This document shows positions 26,100 to 36,205 of a DNA stretch of 64,000 bases, one piece after another. Numbering within the stretch: the first letter of the stretch is position 1; the number at the start of each line of letters is the position of its first letter. The DNA comes from Ochrobactrum vermis. GTDB taxonomy: Bacteria; Pseudomonadota; Alphaproteobacteria; Rhizobiales; Rhizobiaceae. Below the pieces are notes generated by a model, which was not told the DNA's origin, ran no database searches, and saw nothing but the letters and a program-made list of their open reading frames with translations. The stretch covers positions 744,001-808,000 of the forward strand of contig NZ_PCOC01000001.1 in assembly GCF_002975205.1 (NCBI RefSeq). Direction: 5' to 3'. A program made the translations under genes and the position numbers.

Positions 26100-26204
26100 T
26101 TAGAGCCCGTTTCAATCTGATTCAATCAGATTGGCGCTCTAAATATTTGTTTTAACGCGCATCTTTTCCGAAAACCGTTTCACACTTTTCGGAATGCGCT
26201 CTAA
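26100..26204 (-). repeat. About 105-bp palindromic repeat (Bru-RS-like)
   Basis: Reverse-complemented it begins 'TTAGAGCGCATTCCGAAAAG', has 'TGTGAAACGGTTTTCGG' and an internal 'CTGATTGAATCAGATTG' hairpin, and ends 'GGGCTCTAA'. It is clearly the same family as 56551-56656 (opposite orientation) and 55405-55489. Brucella genomes carry many repeats of this size and type, called Bru-RS. Confidence 0.85.
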
Positions 26205-26346
26205 ATGACGAGCGATTTCTGTCGGAAATTAATATTATCGGCAGAAAATTGAGCCTAAACGTCGAGAACTGTTCGATTTTCGACGATTTTGGGTCACAAT
26301 GCCCGATATGGTCACAAGTATCGGTTTCGAAAGGGAGTTCTCGTAG

Positions 26347-28593
26347 ATGATGCGCCAATATGAGCTTGTGGAGCGTGTTCAGCGATACAAGCCTGACGTG
26401 AATGAGGCGCTTCTCAACAAGGCATATGTCTATGCCATGCAAAAGCATGGCAGTCAGAAACGCGCTTCCGGCGATCCCTACTTTTCTCATCCGCTCGAAG
26501 TCGCTGCAATTCTTACCGATATGCATCTCGACGAGGCGACAATCGCCATCGCGCTCCTGCATGATACGATTGAAGATACGACGGCCACCCGGCAGGAGAT
26601 CGATCAGCTCTTCGGTCCCGAGATCGGCCGGCTTGTTGAAGGACTGACCAAGCTCAAAAAGCTCGATCTCGTTTCGAAGAAGGCCGTTCAGGCGGAAAAC
26701 CTTCGCAAGCTTCTTCTTGCGATTTCCGAAGATGTCCGCGTGCTTCTGGTCAAACTGGCGGACCGTCTGCACAATATGCGCACTCTGGGCGTGATGCGAG
26801 AAGACAAGCGCCTGCGTATCGCCGAAGAAACGATGGATATCTATGCGCCGCTCGCTGGCCGCATGGGTATGCAGGATATGCGCGAAGAGCTGGAAGAGCT
26901 GGCATTCCGCTATATCAACCCGGATGCATGGCGCGCGGTCACCGACCGTCTGGCCGAGCTTCTGGAGAAGAACCGCGGTCTTTTGCAGAAGATCGAAAAG
27001 GATCTTTCCGAGATTTTCGAGAAGAACGGCATCAAGGCCAGCGTCAAAAGCCGCCAGAAAAAGGCATGGTCGGTCTTCCGCAAGATGGAAACCAAAGGCC
27101 TGTCCTTCGAACAGCTCTCCGATATTTTCGGCTTCCGCGTCATGGTTGATACGGTGCAGGATTGCTATCGGGCCCTCGGGCTGATCCATACGACATGGTC
27201 GATGGTTCCGGGGCGGTTCAAGGATTATATTTCGACGCCGAAGCAGAACGATTATCGTTCGCTGCACACCACGATCATCGGCCCGTCGCGGCAGCGCATC
27301 GAGCTTCAGATCCGCACGCGTACGATGGATGAAATCGCCGAGTTCGGCGTTGCCGCGCATTCGATCTACAAGGATCGGGGCAGCGCCAACAATCCGCATG
27401 CGATTTCAACGGAAACCAACGCCTATGCCTGGCTGCGCCAGACGATTGAGCAGCTTTCCGAAGGCGATAATCCGGAAGAGTTTCTGGAACATACCAAGCT
27501 CGAGCTCTTTCAGGATCAGGTCTTTTGCTTCACGCCGAAGGGGCGGCTTATCGCGCTGCCGCGTGGCGCGACGCCGATCGATTTCGCCTATGCCGTTCAT
27601 ACCGATATCGGCGATAGCTGCGTCGGCGCCAAGGTCAACGGCCGTATCATGCCGTTGATGACAGAGCTGAAGAATGGTGATGAGGTGGATATCATCCGCT
27701 CCAAGGCGCAGGTGCCGCCTGCGGCCTGGGAGTCGCTTGTCGCGACCGGCAAGGCGCGTGCCGCCATTCGCCGTGCGACCCGTTCGGCTGTCCGCAAACA
27801 ATATTCCGGGCTTGGCATGCGCATTCTGGAGCGCGCATTCGAACGTGCCGGAAAGCCGTTCAGCAAGGATATTCTGAAGCCGGGCCTGCCACGTCTGGCG
27901 CGCAAGGATGTGGAGGATGTGCTGGCCGCCGTCGGGCGCGGCGAATTGCCGTCAACCGATGTGGTCAAGGCCGTTTATCCTGATTATCAGGACACGCGCG
28001 TGACATCGCAGAACAGTCCGGCGAAAACGGGCGAAAAGGGCTGGTTTAATATCCAGAACGCAGCTGGCATGATCTTCAAGGTGCCGGAGGGCAGCGAAGA
28101 TGTGTCGAACACCGATGCTGATGCTGTGCCGAAGCCTGGAAAGAAGGCACTGCCGATTCGCGGCACCAATTCGGACCTGCCGGTGCGGTTTGCCCCCGAA
28201 GGCGCCGTGCCCGGAGATCGTATTGTCGGTATTCTCCAACCGGGTGCCGGTATCACGATCTATCCGATCCAGTCGCCTGCGCTGACGGCTTATGATGATC
28301 AGCCGGAACGCTGGATCGATGTGCGTTGGGATATCGACGAGCAGATGAGCGAGCGTTTCCCGGCACGTGTCAGCGTATCGGCTATCAATTCGCCAGGCTC
28401 TCTGGCGGAGATCGCGCAGATCGTGGCGGCTAACGACGCGAATATTCACAATCTCTCCATGGTGCGTACTGCGCCGGATTTCACCGAGATGATTATCGAT
28501 GTCGAGGTTTGGGACCTCAAGCATCTCAACCGTATCATTTCCCAATTGAAAGAAAGCGCGAGCGTCAGTGGCGCGAAACGCGTGAACGGATAG
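26347..28593 (+). CDS. rsh: Bifunctional (p)ppGpp synthetase/hydrolase (Rsh/SpoT)
   Basis: 748 residues. Domain order: HD hydrolase ('[20 protein letters not shown]', 'LLHDTIEDT'), synthetase domain ('[19 protein letters not shown]' to '[20 protein letters not shown]'), TGS domain ('[20 protein letters not shown]'), then the C-terminal region and an ACT domain ('[20 protein letters not shown]'). It makes and degrades (p)ppGpp in the stringent response; alphaproteobacteria usually have this single enzyme. Two ATG codons start the frame, with AAGGGAG upstream. pyrE follows after 7 bases, and rpoZ precedes it. Confidence 0.98.
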   Translation: MMRQYELVERVQRYKPDVNEALLNKAYVYAMQKHGSQKRASGDPYFSHPLEVAAILTDMHLDEATIAIALLHDTIEDTTATRQEIDQLFGPEIGRLVEGLTKLKKLDLVSKKAVQAENLRKLLLAISEDVRVLLVKLADRLHNMRTLGVMREDKRLRIAEETMDIYAPLAGRMGMQDMREELEELAFRYINPDAWRAVTDRLAELLEKNRGLLQKIEKDLSEIFEKNGIKASVKSRQKKAWSVFRKMETKGLSFEQLSDIFGFRVMVDTVQDCYRALGLIHTTWSMVPGRFKDYISTPKQNDYRSLHTTIIGPSRQRIELQIRTRTMDEIAEFGVAAHSIYKDRGSANNPHAISTETNAYAWLRQTIEQLSEGDNPEEFLEHTKLELFQDQVFCFTPKGRLIALPRGATPIDFAYAVHTDIGDSCVGAKVNGRIMPLMTELKNGDEVDIIRSKAQVPPAAWESLVATGKARAAIRRATRSAVRKQYSGLGMRILERAFERAGKPFSKDILKPGLPRLARKDVEDVLAAVGRGELPSTDVVKAVYPDYQDTRVTSQNSPAKTGEKGWFNIQNAAGMIFKVPEGSEDVSNTDADAVPKPGKKALPIRGTNSDLPVRFAPEGAVPGDRIVGILQPGAGITIYPIQSPALTAYDDQPERWIDVRWDIDEQMSERFPARVSVSAINSPGSLAEIAQIVAANDANIHNLSMVRTAPDFTEMIIDVEVWDLKHLNRIISQLKESASVSGAKRVNG

Positions 28594-28600
28594 GACTAAG

Positions 28601-29179
28601 ATGAACACCGAAGATGTGCTTGCCGTCTTCCGCGAAGCGGGAGCGATCCTTGAAGGCCACTTTATTCTCACGTCAGGCCTGCGCAGCCCGGTTTTCCTTC
28701 AGAAGGCACGCGTTTTCATGCATGCCGACAAGACGGAAAAGCTTTGCAAGGCTCTGGCGGAAAAGATCGAGGCGGCAAATCTCGGGCCTATCGATTACGT
28801 GGTCGGGCCTGCGATTGGCGGTCTGATTCCTTCCTACGAAACCTCGCGCCATCTGGGTGTTCCGTCGGTCTGGGTGGAACGCGAAAACGGCGTTTTCCGT
28901 CTGCGTCGTTTCGATGTGGCGAAAGGTGCGCGCGTCGTTATCGTCGAAGACATCGTCACGACGGGGCTTTCCATCCGCGAGACAATCGATTGCATGAGGG
29001 AACTCGGTATCGAAGTCGTGGCTGCGGCTTGCATTGTCGACCGTTCGGCCGGGAAGGCGGATGTCGGCACGAAGCTGATTTCGCTCGCCGAATATGAAGT
29101 TCCAGCTTATCCAGCCGATAAATTGCCACCGGAACTTGCCGCTATTCCGGCTGTGAAGCCCGGTAGCCGCAACATTTAA
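28601..29179 (+). CDS. pyrE: Orotate phosphoribosyltransferase
   Basis: 192 residues of the PRTase type: '[20 protein letters not shown]', '[19 protein letters not shown]', '[13 protein letters not shown]' and the PRPP-binding motif '[18 protein letters not shown]'. It converts orotate plus PRPP to OMP in pyrimidine synthesis. It starts 7 bases after rsh, so the two are probably co-transcribed. Confidence 0.97.
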   Translation: MNTEDVLAVFREAGAILEGHFILTSGLRSPVFLQKARVFMHADKTEKLCKALAEKIEAANLGPIDYVVGPAIGGLIPSYETSRHLGVPSVWVERENGVFRLRRFDVAKGARVVIVEDIVTTGLSIRETIDCMRELGIEVVAAACIVDRSAGKADVGTKLISLAEYEVPAYPADKLPPELAAIPAVKPGSRNI

Positions 29180-29322
29180 ACAAGCACGCCAGCGGTTTTT
29201 GATACGCTGCGGGGGATGATACACCCCTGCGGCGAAATTCCGCTTTGCGGGACGCCTTCTAGTTACCTATTTAAGGGACACTGCAAAGACGTTCTTCCGG
29301 CTTCCACAAACAGGGTTCCATA

Positions 29323-30072
29323 GTGAGTGTAGCGCCTATCATTTTCGATCCCAGGTCGCCTTATCGCGCGCCGTGCGGGGTATGTGTGGATTGCGATGTT
29401 CGACGGACGGCGGTTTGCGCTGCGCTTGACGACGGCGATCTCGGCGCTCTTGAAGCAATCATGACGTCCAAGCGTCTGGATGCCAACGAGCAGCTAGTGG
29501 AAGAGGGCGAACCAAAGCGCCGTGTCTTCAGCCTGACTTCGGGCATGCTTCGCATTTACACATCCCTTCCAGATGGACGTCGACAGATTGCAGGGTTTCT
29601 GTTCCCCGGCGACTATCTTGGTCTTGCTGATGACGAGACTTATTCCCAGTCGGCTGAGGCTGTTGTGCCATCGGTTTTGTGTGCCTTCTCGACCAGGGAG
29701 ATGGACAATCTGATGGAGCGTTTTCCGAAGTTGCAGGAACGTCTGCATCAAATGACGCGGGCGGCGCTTCGAACCGCGCGCGACAATCAGCTTGTTCTCG
29801 GGCGCCTCGCGCCTGTGGAAAAACTTGCAAGCTTTTTGCTGGTTCTGTCCGCGCGGGCGGAAAAGCGCGGCGAAAAACCAAACCCGGTTCATCTGTCGAT
29901 GAATCGCACCGATATTGCCGACTATCTCGGACTGACGATTGAAACGGTCAGCCGCAGCTTCACAAAGCTCAAGACCCAGGGGCTGATCCAGTTGCCTGAT
30001 GCCAACACGGTGGAGATCCTGTCCCGCCGTTCGCTGGCAGCCGTTGCTGGAATGGACCCGGAAAACCTCTAG
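29323..30072 (+). CDS. fnrN: Crp/Fnr-family oxygen-responsive regulator (FnrN type)
   Basis: 249 residues from a GTG start. The N-terminus carries the iron-sulfur cysteines Cys18, Cys21, Cys24 and Cys32, with a further Cys at about 120, as in FNR/FnrN. A cyclic-nucleotide-fold domain ('FSLTSGMLRIYTSLPDGRRQ') is followed by the HTH 'NRTDIADYLGLTIETVSRSF', whose Glu-x-x-Ser-Arg reads TTGAT half-sites. It should activate microaerobic and anaerobic genes in the cytoplasm. The next gene, hemN, has a perfect FNR box in front. No such box was found before fnrN itself. Confidence 0.93.
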   Translation: MSVAPIIFDPRSPYRAPCGVCVDCDVRRTAVCAALDDGDLGALEAIMTSKRLDANEQLVEEGEPKRRVFSLTSGMLRIYTSLPDGRRQIAGFLFPGDYLGLADDETYSQSAEAVVPSVLCAFSTREMDNLMERFPKLQERLHQMTRAALRTARDNQLVLGRLAPVEKLASFLLVLSARAEKRGEKPNPVHLSMNRTDIADYLGLTIETVSRSFTKLKTQGLIQLPDANTVEILSRRSLAAVAGMDPENL

Positions 30073-30110
30073 ATTCAAGGCCGCATCCCTAAAATCCGGG
30101 CGTGTTTTCG

Positions 30111-30124
30111 TTGATTCAAATCAA
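30111..30124. promoter_or_regulatory. FNR box (anaerobox) upstream of hemN
   Basis: TTGATTCAAATCAA is a perfect TTGAT-N4-ATCAA site. It is 246 bases before the hemN ATG and 38 bases after the fnrN stop. A class II FNR promoter centred here would start transcription near 30159. Confidence 0.85.
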
Positions 30125-30164
30125 TGCAGCGCCCGGTCAAACAGCCTATTCCTGATCATAGAGA

Positions 30165-30377
30165 TTGATGCGGTCCATTTTGGGGCCGCACCGTTCAAAA
30201 TGGGGAAAACAGGTGCTGTTGTGGCTGGGAATTGCAATATCGGCTGTCATGCATGCGGGCTTCCTTGCCGCATCATGCCGTCTTGCCCCGCAGAATGTCG
30301 CCCCGGTTCCGGTGCGCGTATATCCGGCAGGGCTTCACCAGAGCGCCAAACGCTTAAGGTGGACGTACTATGCATGA
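30165..30377 (+). CDS. Possible small membrane protein in the hemN leader
   Basis: 70 codons starting at 30165 (or ATG 30168), overlapping the hemN start by 8 bases. It has one hydrophobic segment ('VLLWLGIAISAVMHAGFLAA') followed by a basic tail. The start would lie about six bases after the transcription start expected from the FNR box. No strong ribosome binding site is seen, so it may be a chance frame. Confidence 0.3.
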   Translation: MMRSILGPHRSKWGKQVLLWLGIAISAVMHAGFLAASCRLAPQNVAPVPVRVYPAGLHQSAKRLRWTYYA

Positions 30378-31704
30378 AGAAGCGATAAGACGCTACGCCG
30401 CATTGGCTGTGCCGAGATATACATCTTTCCCAACGGCTGCGGACTTTATGCCGGTGGGTGCGGAGACGACGCATCGCTGGCTGCGCCAGATCGGGCCAAA
30501 AGAAAGTGTCTCCCTTTACATCCACGTGCCTTACTGCCGGCAGCTCTGCCATTATTGTGGTTGCCATGCGAAAATGGCGGTCCGCAATGACGTGGTCGAA
30601 AATTTCTGCACCTCTTTGCTCAGCGAAATCGAAACGGTCAGCAAGAGCCTGACGGCGCGGCCCAGCGTGGTCCATCTTCATTGGGGCGGGGGGACGCCTT
30701 CCATTCTCAACCCACGCCAGTTTACGAGCATTCTGGCGGCATTGCGCACTGCATTCGATTTTGCGCCGGAGATGGAACATGCCATCGAGCTTGATCCGCG
30801 CACGGTCACGCCGCAGTTGGCGCACACACTTGCGCTCATGGGCGTCAATCGTGCAAGCCTCGGCGTACAGGATGTCGATTCTGAAGTTCAGAAAGCCATC
30901 GGTCGCATTCAGCCTATAGAAACGGTTGCCAAGGCTGCCAGCCTTTTGCGCGAAGTCGGCATTGCCCGTCTCAACTTCGATCTCATCTATGGCCTGCCGT
31001 TGCAGACCGTCGAGACTTTGCGTGAGACTTGCGAAAAGGTTGCGGTGCTCAAGCCTGACCGCGTTGCCTGCTACGGCTATGCGCATCTTCCACAGCGGCG
31101 CGCCAATCAGCGCCTGATTGATGCAAGCCTTTTGCCGGATGCAGATGAACGCTTTGCACAGGCGCGTGTCGTTGCGGACAGCTTCATCGGTTTCGGTTAC
31201 GAGCCGGTAGGGATCGATCACTACGCTTTGCCTGATGACAGTTTGGCCGTTGCTGCGCGTCATGGAACGCTGCATCGCAATTTCCAGGGTTATACGGATG
31301 ACCGTTGTCAGACGCTGATCGGTCTCGGGCCATCATCGATTTCGCAGTTTCCAAGCGGTTATGCCCAGAATATTTCGGATGTGAAGCAATACTCCAAACG
31401 GGCCGAAGCGGGCGACCTTGCAACGGTTCGCGGTTATTCCATGCGCGACAGCGACCGCATCCGTGCCGGTATCATCACAGCCTTGATGTGCAATTTCCGG
31501 GTCGATCTGAACACCATGGCACCGGGTGTGGAGTTTTCAGACGAATTGGCCTTGTTGCGGCCTCTGGTGGCAGACGGACTTGTGGAAGTTCGCAATGGCG
31601 TCATCAGTGCAACAGGCGACGGCAAACCGCTGATCCGTCTGGTTGCGGCTGCTTTCGATGAATTTCGCAGGGAGACTATGCACGGCTTCAGCTTTGCCGT
31701 CTGA
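30370..31704 (+). CDS. hemN: Oxygen-independent coproporphyrinogen III oxidase
   Basis: 444 residues, a radical-SAM enzyme. The cluster motif is Cys56-x3-Cys60-x2-Cys63 in 'HVPYCRQLCHYCGC', followed by 'VVHLHWGGGTPSILNPRQF', 'LGVQDVDSEVQKAI' and 'NFDLIYGLPLQTVETL'. The C-terminal HemN domain ends 'EFRRETMHGFSFAV'. It decarboxylates coproporphyrinogen III to protoporphyrinogen IX without oxygen. The ribosome binding site is AAGGTGG. Control by the adjacent fnrN through the FNR box is likely. Confidence 0.96.
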   Translation: MHEEAIRRYAALAVPRYTSFPTAADFMPVGAETTHRWLRQIGPKESVSLYIHVPYCRQLCHYCGCHAKMAVRNDVVENFCTSLLSEIETVSKSLTARPSVVHLHWGGGTPSILNPRQFTSILAALRTAFDFAPEMEHAIELDPRTVTPQLAHTLALMGVNRASLGVQDVDSEVQKAIGRIQPIETVAKAASLLREVGIARLNFDLIYGLPLQTVETLRETCEKVAVLKPDRVACYGYAHLPQRRANQRLIDASLLPDADERFAQARVVADSFIGFGYEPVGIDHYALPDDSLAVAARHGTLHRNFQGYTDDRCQTLIGLGPSSISQFPSGYAQNISDVKQYSKRAEAGDLATVRGYSMRDSDRIRAGIITALMCNFRVDLNTMAPGVEFSDELALLRPLVADGLVEVRNGVISATGDGKPLIRLVAAAFDEFRRETMHGFSFAV

Positions 31705-31790
31705 ACTTGCGTTGGAACAAAGAGGTAGAGCGGAAGATGCTCTATCAAGAGAATGCTGCTGCACCGGGCCGTCAAAAGGTCAGTAGCATG

Positions 31791-31823
31791 GGAGCACCGC
31801 CGTTGGGGGACGTGCGGTGCTCC
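31791..31823 (+). terminator. Hairpin terminator after hemN
   Basis: GGAGCACCGC (31791-31800) pairs with GCGGTGCTCC (31814-31823), followed by ACTGTTTT. It is the first of two large hairpins between hemN and the convergent exporter gene. Confidence 0.7.
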
Positions 31824-31833
31824 ACTGTTTTGA

Positions 31834-31871
31834 ATACAGCCCGAAAAGCATTTACGCTTTTCGGGCTGTAT
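31834..31871 (-). terminator. 16-bp perfect hairpin between hemN and the exporter gene
   Basis: The arm 31834-31849 ('ATACAGCCCGAAAAGC') is perfectly complementary to 31856-31871. On the minus strand it lies 14 bases beyond the exporter stop. There is no long T-run, so it may act as an RNA 3' end rather than a classic terminator. Confidence 0.6.
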
Positions 31872-31884
31872 GTTCTCATATGGG

Positions 31885-33096
31885 TCAGGCTTTACGTTTC
31901 TTTTCCAGTTTGGGCAGGAAAATCGTCAGCAGGCCGAGCAGGGGCAGATACGAGCAGATGGTGTAAACATACTCGATGCCCTTGTGATCGGCGACGATAC
32001 CGAGAACGGCTGCCGCGATCCCGGCCATGCCGAAAGCGAAGCCGAAGAACAGGCCCGACACCATACCGACACGTCCCGGTAGCAGTTCCTGCGCGAACAC
32101 TACGATTGCCGGGAACGCCGAAGCGAGGATCAGGCCGATGATCACCGTCAGGACAGCCGTCATCTCCAGGTTCGCATAGGGCAGGGCAAGCGTGAACGGT
32201 AGGACGCCGAGGATCGATGCCCAGATCACCTTACGCGTGCCAATCTTGTCACCGATCGGACCGCCGATGATCGTTCCCGCAGCAACTGCGCCGAGGAACA
32301 GGAACAGAAGCAATTGAGATGCCTGCACCGTCACGCCAAAATGACTGATGGTGTAGAAAGTGTAGTAGCTCGTCAGGCTGGCCATGTAGATGTATTTGGT
32401 GAAGACCAGCATTGCCAGAACGCCAACGGACACCAGAACCTTGTTACGTGGAAGCGGAAGGGTCTTGTCCGGCTTCGCCTTGCTGGCATTGGCAATCCGG
32501 TAGCGATTATACCAGTTGCCGACATACCAGAGCAACATCATGCCGATCAGCGCAGCGACGGAAAACCACGACACGCTGATCTGGCCGAAAGGCAGAACGA
32601 TAAACGCTGCCAGAAGCGGGCCGATCGACGAGCCGAAATTGCCGCCCACCTGAAACAGGGATTGCGCAAAGCCATGACGGCCACCCGAGGCCAGCCGTGC
32701 CACACGGGCCGCTTCCGGATGGAAGACCGATGAGCCGAAGCCGACAAAGGCAGCGCCCAGAAGCAGGACCGAATAGTGATGTGCCGTTGCCAGAAAAATG
32801 AGGCCGACAAGCGTGCAGCCCATGCCGAATGGCAAGGAATAGGGCATCGGCTTGCGGTCGGTATAGATACCCACAAGTGGCTGTAGGATCGATGCCGTCA
32901 TCTGGAAGGTGAATGTGAGAAGGCCGATCTGCCAGAATGACAGACTGTAGTTATCCTTCAGCATCGGATAGATGGCCGGAAGGAGCGACTGCATCATGTC
33001 GTTCAGGAAATGGCCCATGCTTGTGGCCAAAATAATGGCGAGGACAGTACTGTCCGCGCCGCTGTTTGATGGCTGCTGTGCAGCACTCATGCTCAT
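31885..33096 (-). CDS. fsr: MFS exporter, fosmidomycin-resistance (Fsr)-like
   Basis: 403 residues, 12 transmembrane helices. The start at 33096 has GGAG upstream; the open frame continues further without a signal. The N-terminal signature 'GHFLNDMMQSLLPAIYPMLK', 'QPLVGIYTDRKPMP' and 'GFGSSVFHPEAARVARLASG' is that of the Fsr family of drug exporters, and 'GGPIGDKIGTRKVIWASIL' is the repeated MFS loop. It probably exports a toxic compound by proton exchange. The AraC regulator gene transcribed away from it may control it. The substrate is unknown. Confidence 0.88.
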   Translation of the reverse strand: MSMSAAQQPSNSGADSTVLAIILATSMGHFLNDMMQSLLPAIYPMLKDNYSLSFWQIGLLTFTFQMTASILQPLVGIYTDRKPMPYSLPFGMGCTLVGLIFLATAHHYSVLLLGAAFVGFGSSVFHPEAARVARLASGGRHGFAQSLFQVGGNFGSSIGPLLAAFIVLPFGQISVSWFSVAALIGMMLLWYVGNWYNRYRIANASKAKPDKTLPLPRNKVLVSVGVLAMLVFTKYIYMASLTSYYTFYTISHFGVTVQASQLLLFLFLGAVAAGTIIGGPIGDKIGTRKVIWASILGVLPFTLALPYANLEMTAVLTVIIGLILASAFPAIVVFAQELLPGRVGMVSGLFFGFAFGMAGIAAAVLGIVADHKGIEYVYTICSYLPLLGLLTIFLPKLEKKRKA

Positions 33097-33373
33097 ACTG
33101 CTACTCCGAAGATGGAAGTCGGTCTTCAGGCGTATTCCCTGCATATACTATCCGGAAACAGGAAATCAGACGCTCGAGGAAATTGCGGGGTGTTGATGAG
33201 AAGCCAGCGAAAATTCGCGAATTTGACGTCTGAACGGGCATTTATCCTGCTCAAACATCAAATTCATTTCGCCAGCGAATGTCGCGACCCATTCTCAGCA
33301 AGTCATTAATAGGACTATTGCTTCTCGCCCGCTTTCGTGATTTGGTCCAATAGTTTCGAGAGTGGGCCAAACA

Positions 33374-34276
33374 ATGGTCGGGATCGCGATGAAGCCAGAA
33401 TCTGCGCCGGGACTTTTATTGCCGGGAAGCGAGGAACTACAGAAGTTCCATGAACAGCGTATCGCCATGCTGGAAGGCATGAGAGGGCCAGTCATTGCCC
33501 TGCCGACACGTTATCCCGACGGCTATTTCGTACCACGCCATCGTCATAGCAGGGCACAGCTTCTCTGTGCCTCCCAAGGGGTGGTGCTGGTGACGACCGA
33601 CGCAGGGCGCTGGATGATCCCGAGCGACCATGCCATGTGGATACCGGCGGGCGTGGAGCATTCTGTCGAAATCCTGGGCGAAGTCTTCATGCGGTCCATC
33701 TACATCTGTGTCGATGCCGTCTCAGGCGTGCCGGACTATCTTCATGTGGTCGGGCTCACCGATCTCATGCGATGCCTCATTATTGACGCGACCGCGCATG
33801 ACAGCACACCGGAGCCGGACAGTCGCGACGCGCTGGTGATTGAGCTGATATTGCGTGACCTTCATACGCTGCCGCAGCGCTCGTTGGGGTTGCCTTTCCC
33901 GTCCGATCTGCGTTTTCAGAAACTATGTCGTGAATTCGTGAAAAAGCCTTCTTCGCGCGTCACTATTGATGACTGGGCAGACAGGCTGGCGATGAGCCGC
34001 CGATCCTTCACGCGGCATTTCCAGCGGGAAACCGGTGTCAGCCTTTCAGTCTGGCGCCAGCAGGCCTGTCTTTTTGCAGCCGTTCCACGCCTTGCGGAGG
34101 GCGAGGCGGTGACGAGCGTGGCACTGGATCTGGGTTATGACAGCGTTTCCGCTTTCACGACGATGTTTCGTAGAATGCTCGGTGTTTCACCGCGGTTTTA
34201 TTTGCCGAGGCTGGACACCGTTCCCTTCGAGCGCAGCGATAGAGCCGCAGTTCATTCGTCTCTGCAGTCTGACTGA
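33374..34276 (+). CDS. AraC-family transcriptional regulator
   Basis: 300 residues from ATG 33374 (a GTG at 33362 is the alternative). The N-terminal cupin-like sensor ('YFVPRHRHSRAQLLCASQG', 'HAMWIPAGVEHSVEILGEV') is followed by the HTH pair 'WADRLAMSRRSFTRHFQRET' and 'VTSVALDLGYDSVSAFTTMF'. It is divergent from the Fsr-like exporter gene across 277 bases, the usual arrangement for a regulator controlling its neighbour. The ligand is unknown. Confidence 0.9.
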   Translation: MVGIAMKPESAPGLLLPGSEELQKFHEQRIAMLEGMRGPVIALPTRYPDGYFVPRHRHSRAQLLCASQGVVLVTTDAGRWMIPSDHAMWIPAGVEHSVEILGEVFMRSIYICVDAVSGVPDYLHVVGLTDLMRCLIIDATAHDSTPEPDSRDALVIELILRDLHTLPQRSLGLPFPSDLRFQKLCREFVKKPSSRVTIDDWADRLAMSRRSFTRHFQRETGVSLSVWRQQACLFAAVPRLAEGEAVTSVALDLGYDSVSAFTTMFRRMLGVSPRFYLPRLDTVPFERSDRAAVHSSLQSD

Positions 34277-34321
34277 ATAATAACAATTGTGTCCGCGATG
34301 GGAGAGCATTAATAGAAGCGC

Positions 34322-34897
34322 ATGCTGTTTCAACGCCGTAATCCTCCGACCAGAAAAGAGCGTCTAAGGCTTCTGGTCTGGCCGCGCCGCTCCTTCACCC
34401 GTTCCTTCCGGTACGGTGGCAAGCGGATTCTGCGCATCACTGCCTCACCTCATGCCGTCGCAGCCGGTCTGGCGGTCGGTGTGTTTTCGGCGTTCACGCC
34501 GTTCTTTGGCTTCCATCTGATCATTGCAATCGTGCTGGCCTATTTCCTTGCAGGCAATATCGCTGCTGCGGCGCTTGGCACAACGCTTGCCAACCCGCTG
34601 ACGCTGCCATTCATCTGGGGAAGCACGTTCGAGCTTGGTCGTTTCATCATGAACGGCAGCATTGACGATGCTCCACCAGTTCATCTCGGGCGGGCATTGG
34701 AAACCATGCATTTCGATGAAATCTGGACGCCGCTGTTGAAGCCGATGTTGTTCGGCTCGACTATCCTGGGTGCTGCATTCGCCGTCGTGGTCTATTTCGT
34801 CACCCGGTTCGCCGTTTCGGCTTTCCGTCGTCGTCGTATCGAGCGTCTTGCAGAAAAGCACCGCCTGCACCGCGAACAGGAGCTTCAGAAAGTATGA
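34322..34897 (+). CDS. DUF2062-domain membrane protein
   Basis: 191 residues. The core '[20 protein letters not shown]' and '[19 protein letters not shown]' then '[19 protein letters not shown]' is the DUF2062 signature, with three transmembrane helices and a basic C-terminal tail ('[17 protein letters not shown]'). Its function is not known. It overlaps acpS by four bases (ATGA), which suggests coupled translation with the acpS-lepB-rnc-era-recO series. Confidence 0.87.
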   Translation: MLFQRRNPPTRKERLRLLVWPRRSFTRSFRYGGKRILRITASPHAVAAGLAVGVFSAFTPFFGFHLIIAIVLAYFLAGNIAAAALGTTLANPLTLPFIWGSTFELGRFIMNGSIDDAPPVHLGRALETMHFDEIWTPLLKPMLFGSTILGAAFAVVVYFVTRFAVSAFRRRRIERLAEKHRLHREQELQKV

Positions 34898-35304
34898 TCG
34901 TCGGAATCGGTAGCGATCTCATCGATATTCGTCGTGTCGAAAGCACTCTTGAGCGACATGGCGACCGTTTCCGCAACCGTGTCTTTACCGAGATCGAGCA
35001 GAAAAAGTCGGACGGGCGCAAGCAGCGGGCCGCATCCTATGCAAAGCGTTTTGCGGCCAAGGAAGCCTGTGCGAAGGCGCTTGGAACCGGTATTGCCCAG
35101 GGCGTTTTCTGGCGGGACATGGGCGTGGTCAACGCTCCTTCCGGAAAGCCCACCATGCAATTGACCAGCGGTGCGGCGAAACAGCTGCAGAAACTCTTGC
35201 CCGCCGGAACGCGTGCCGCCATACATCTGACAATTACCGATGATTTTCCTCTCGCGCAGGCATTCGTAATCATCGAGGCCCTGCCTGAGACGGAAAAATT
35301 GTGA
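34894..35304 (+). CDS. acpS: Holo-[acyl-carrier-protein] synthase
   Basis: 136 residues. It begins '[18 protein letters not shown]' with the conserved Asp, and has '[19 protein letters not shown]' and '[20 protein letters not shown]'. It transfers 4'-phosphopantetheine from CoA to acyl carrier protein. Its start overlaps the DUF2062 stop. Confidence 0.97.
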   Translation: MIVGIGSDLIDIRRVESTLERHGDRFRNRVFTEIEQKKSDGRKQRAASYAKRFAAKEACAKALGTGIAQGVFWRDMGVVNAPSGKPTMQLTSGAAKQLQKLLPAGTRAAIHLTITDDFPLAQAFVIIEALPETEKL

Positions 35305-35421
35305 TTGTGGCAGGTAAACTCCTGCTCATAATCGTGCGACAAACCGGTGTTCTGCCGGCGGCGTGATTGCGTCATGCATTCATAGTCGTTATTAGATCGC
35401 GTTATCGGAAGCGGAGATACA

Positions 35422-36204
35422 ATGAGCGTGTCCAGCAAGAGTGAGACAAAAAAATCCGGCGGCCTTGGCGAAACCATCAGCGTTATCGTGCAGGCGCTGC
35501 TGCTGGCACTGGTCATCCGTACCCTTCTTTTCCAGCCTTTCAGCATACCGTCGGGCTCCATGCGGCCGACACTTCTGGAAGGCGATTATCTGTTCGTTTC
35601 GAAATATGCCTATGGCTATTCGCGCTACTCGCTGCCGTTCGGACTGGACCTGTTTTCAGGTCGCATCTGGAGTGCCGAGCCGAAGCGCGGTGACGTCGTG
35701 GTGTTCAAGCTGCCGAGCGATCCTTCCATCGACTACATCAAGCGTGTGATCGGTCTGCCGGGCGACCGCGTTCAGATGCGTGGAGGCGTGCTCTACATCA
35801 ACGATCAGGCTGTCAAGCGCGACCGTGTCGGCACCATCGACAATCCCGATGTGACGGAAGTGAACCGCCCCGTCGAAGTCTATCGTGAAACCTTGCCGGA
35901 TGGCGTGACCTACGACACGCTCGATCTCGCGCCGAATTCCATCGGTGACGATACGCGTGTCTTCGAGGTTCCCGCCGGTCATTACTTCATGATGGGTGAC
36001 AACCGCGACAACTCGCTCGATAGCCGCTTCGGCGTTGGCTATGTGCCATTTGAAAATCTGGTCGGCCGTGCGAACATCATCTTCTTCTCCATTGCCGACA
36101 AGGCAAGCCCGCTGGAAATCTGGAAATGGCCGACTGATGTACGCTTTGGTCGACTGTTCAGCTCAGTCAATGCCGCGCCGCATACAGCCATAACCGGAAA
36201 CTGA
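35422..36204 (+). CDS. lepB: Signal peptidase I
   Basis: 260 residues. One N-terminal transmembrane helix (about 18-36) is followed by the catalytic Ser46 in 'PSGSMRPTLLEGD' and the catalytic Lys107 in 'IDYIKRVIGLPGD', with 'MMGDNRDNSLDSR' later. It removes signal peptides from exported proteins at the inner membrane. The rnc start lies 2 bases after its stop. Confidence 0.97.
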   Translation: MSVSSKSETKKSGGLGETISVIVQALLLALVIRTLLFQPFSIPSGSMRPTLLEGDYLFVSKYAYGYSRYSLPFGLDLFSGRIWSAEPKRGDVVVFKLPSDPSIDYIKRVIGLPGDRVQMRGGVLYINDQAVKRDRVGTIDNPDVTEVNRPVEVYRETLPDGVTYDTLDLAPNSIGDDTRVFEVPAGHYFMMGDNRDNSLDSRFGVGYVPFENLVGRANIIFFSIADKASPLEIWKWPTDVRFGRLFSSVNAAPHTAITGN

Positions 36205-36205
36205 A

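Noticed and set aside
26152..27399. 415-codon frame opposite rsh
   Set aside because: It is a GC-driven shadow of the rsh coding sequence with no motif of its own.
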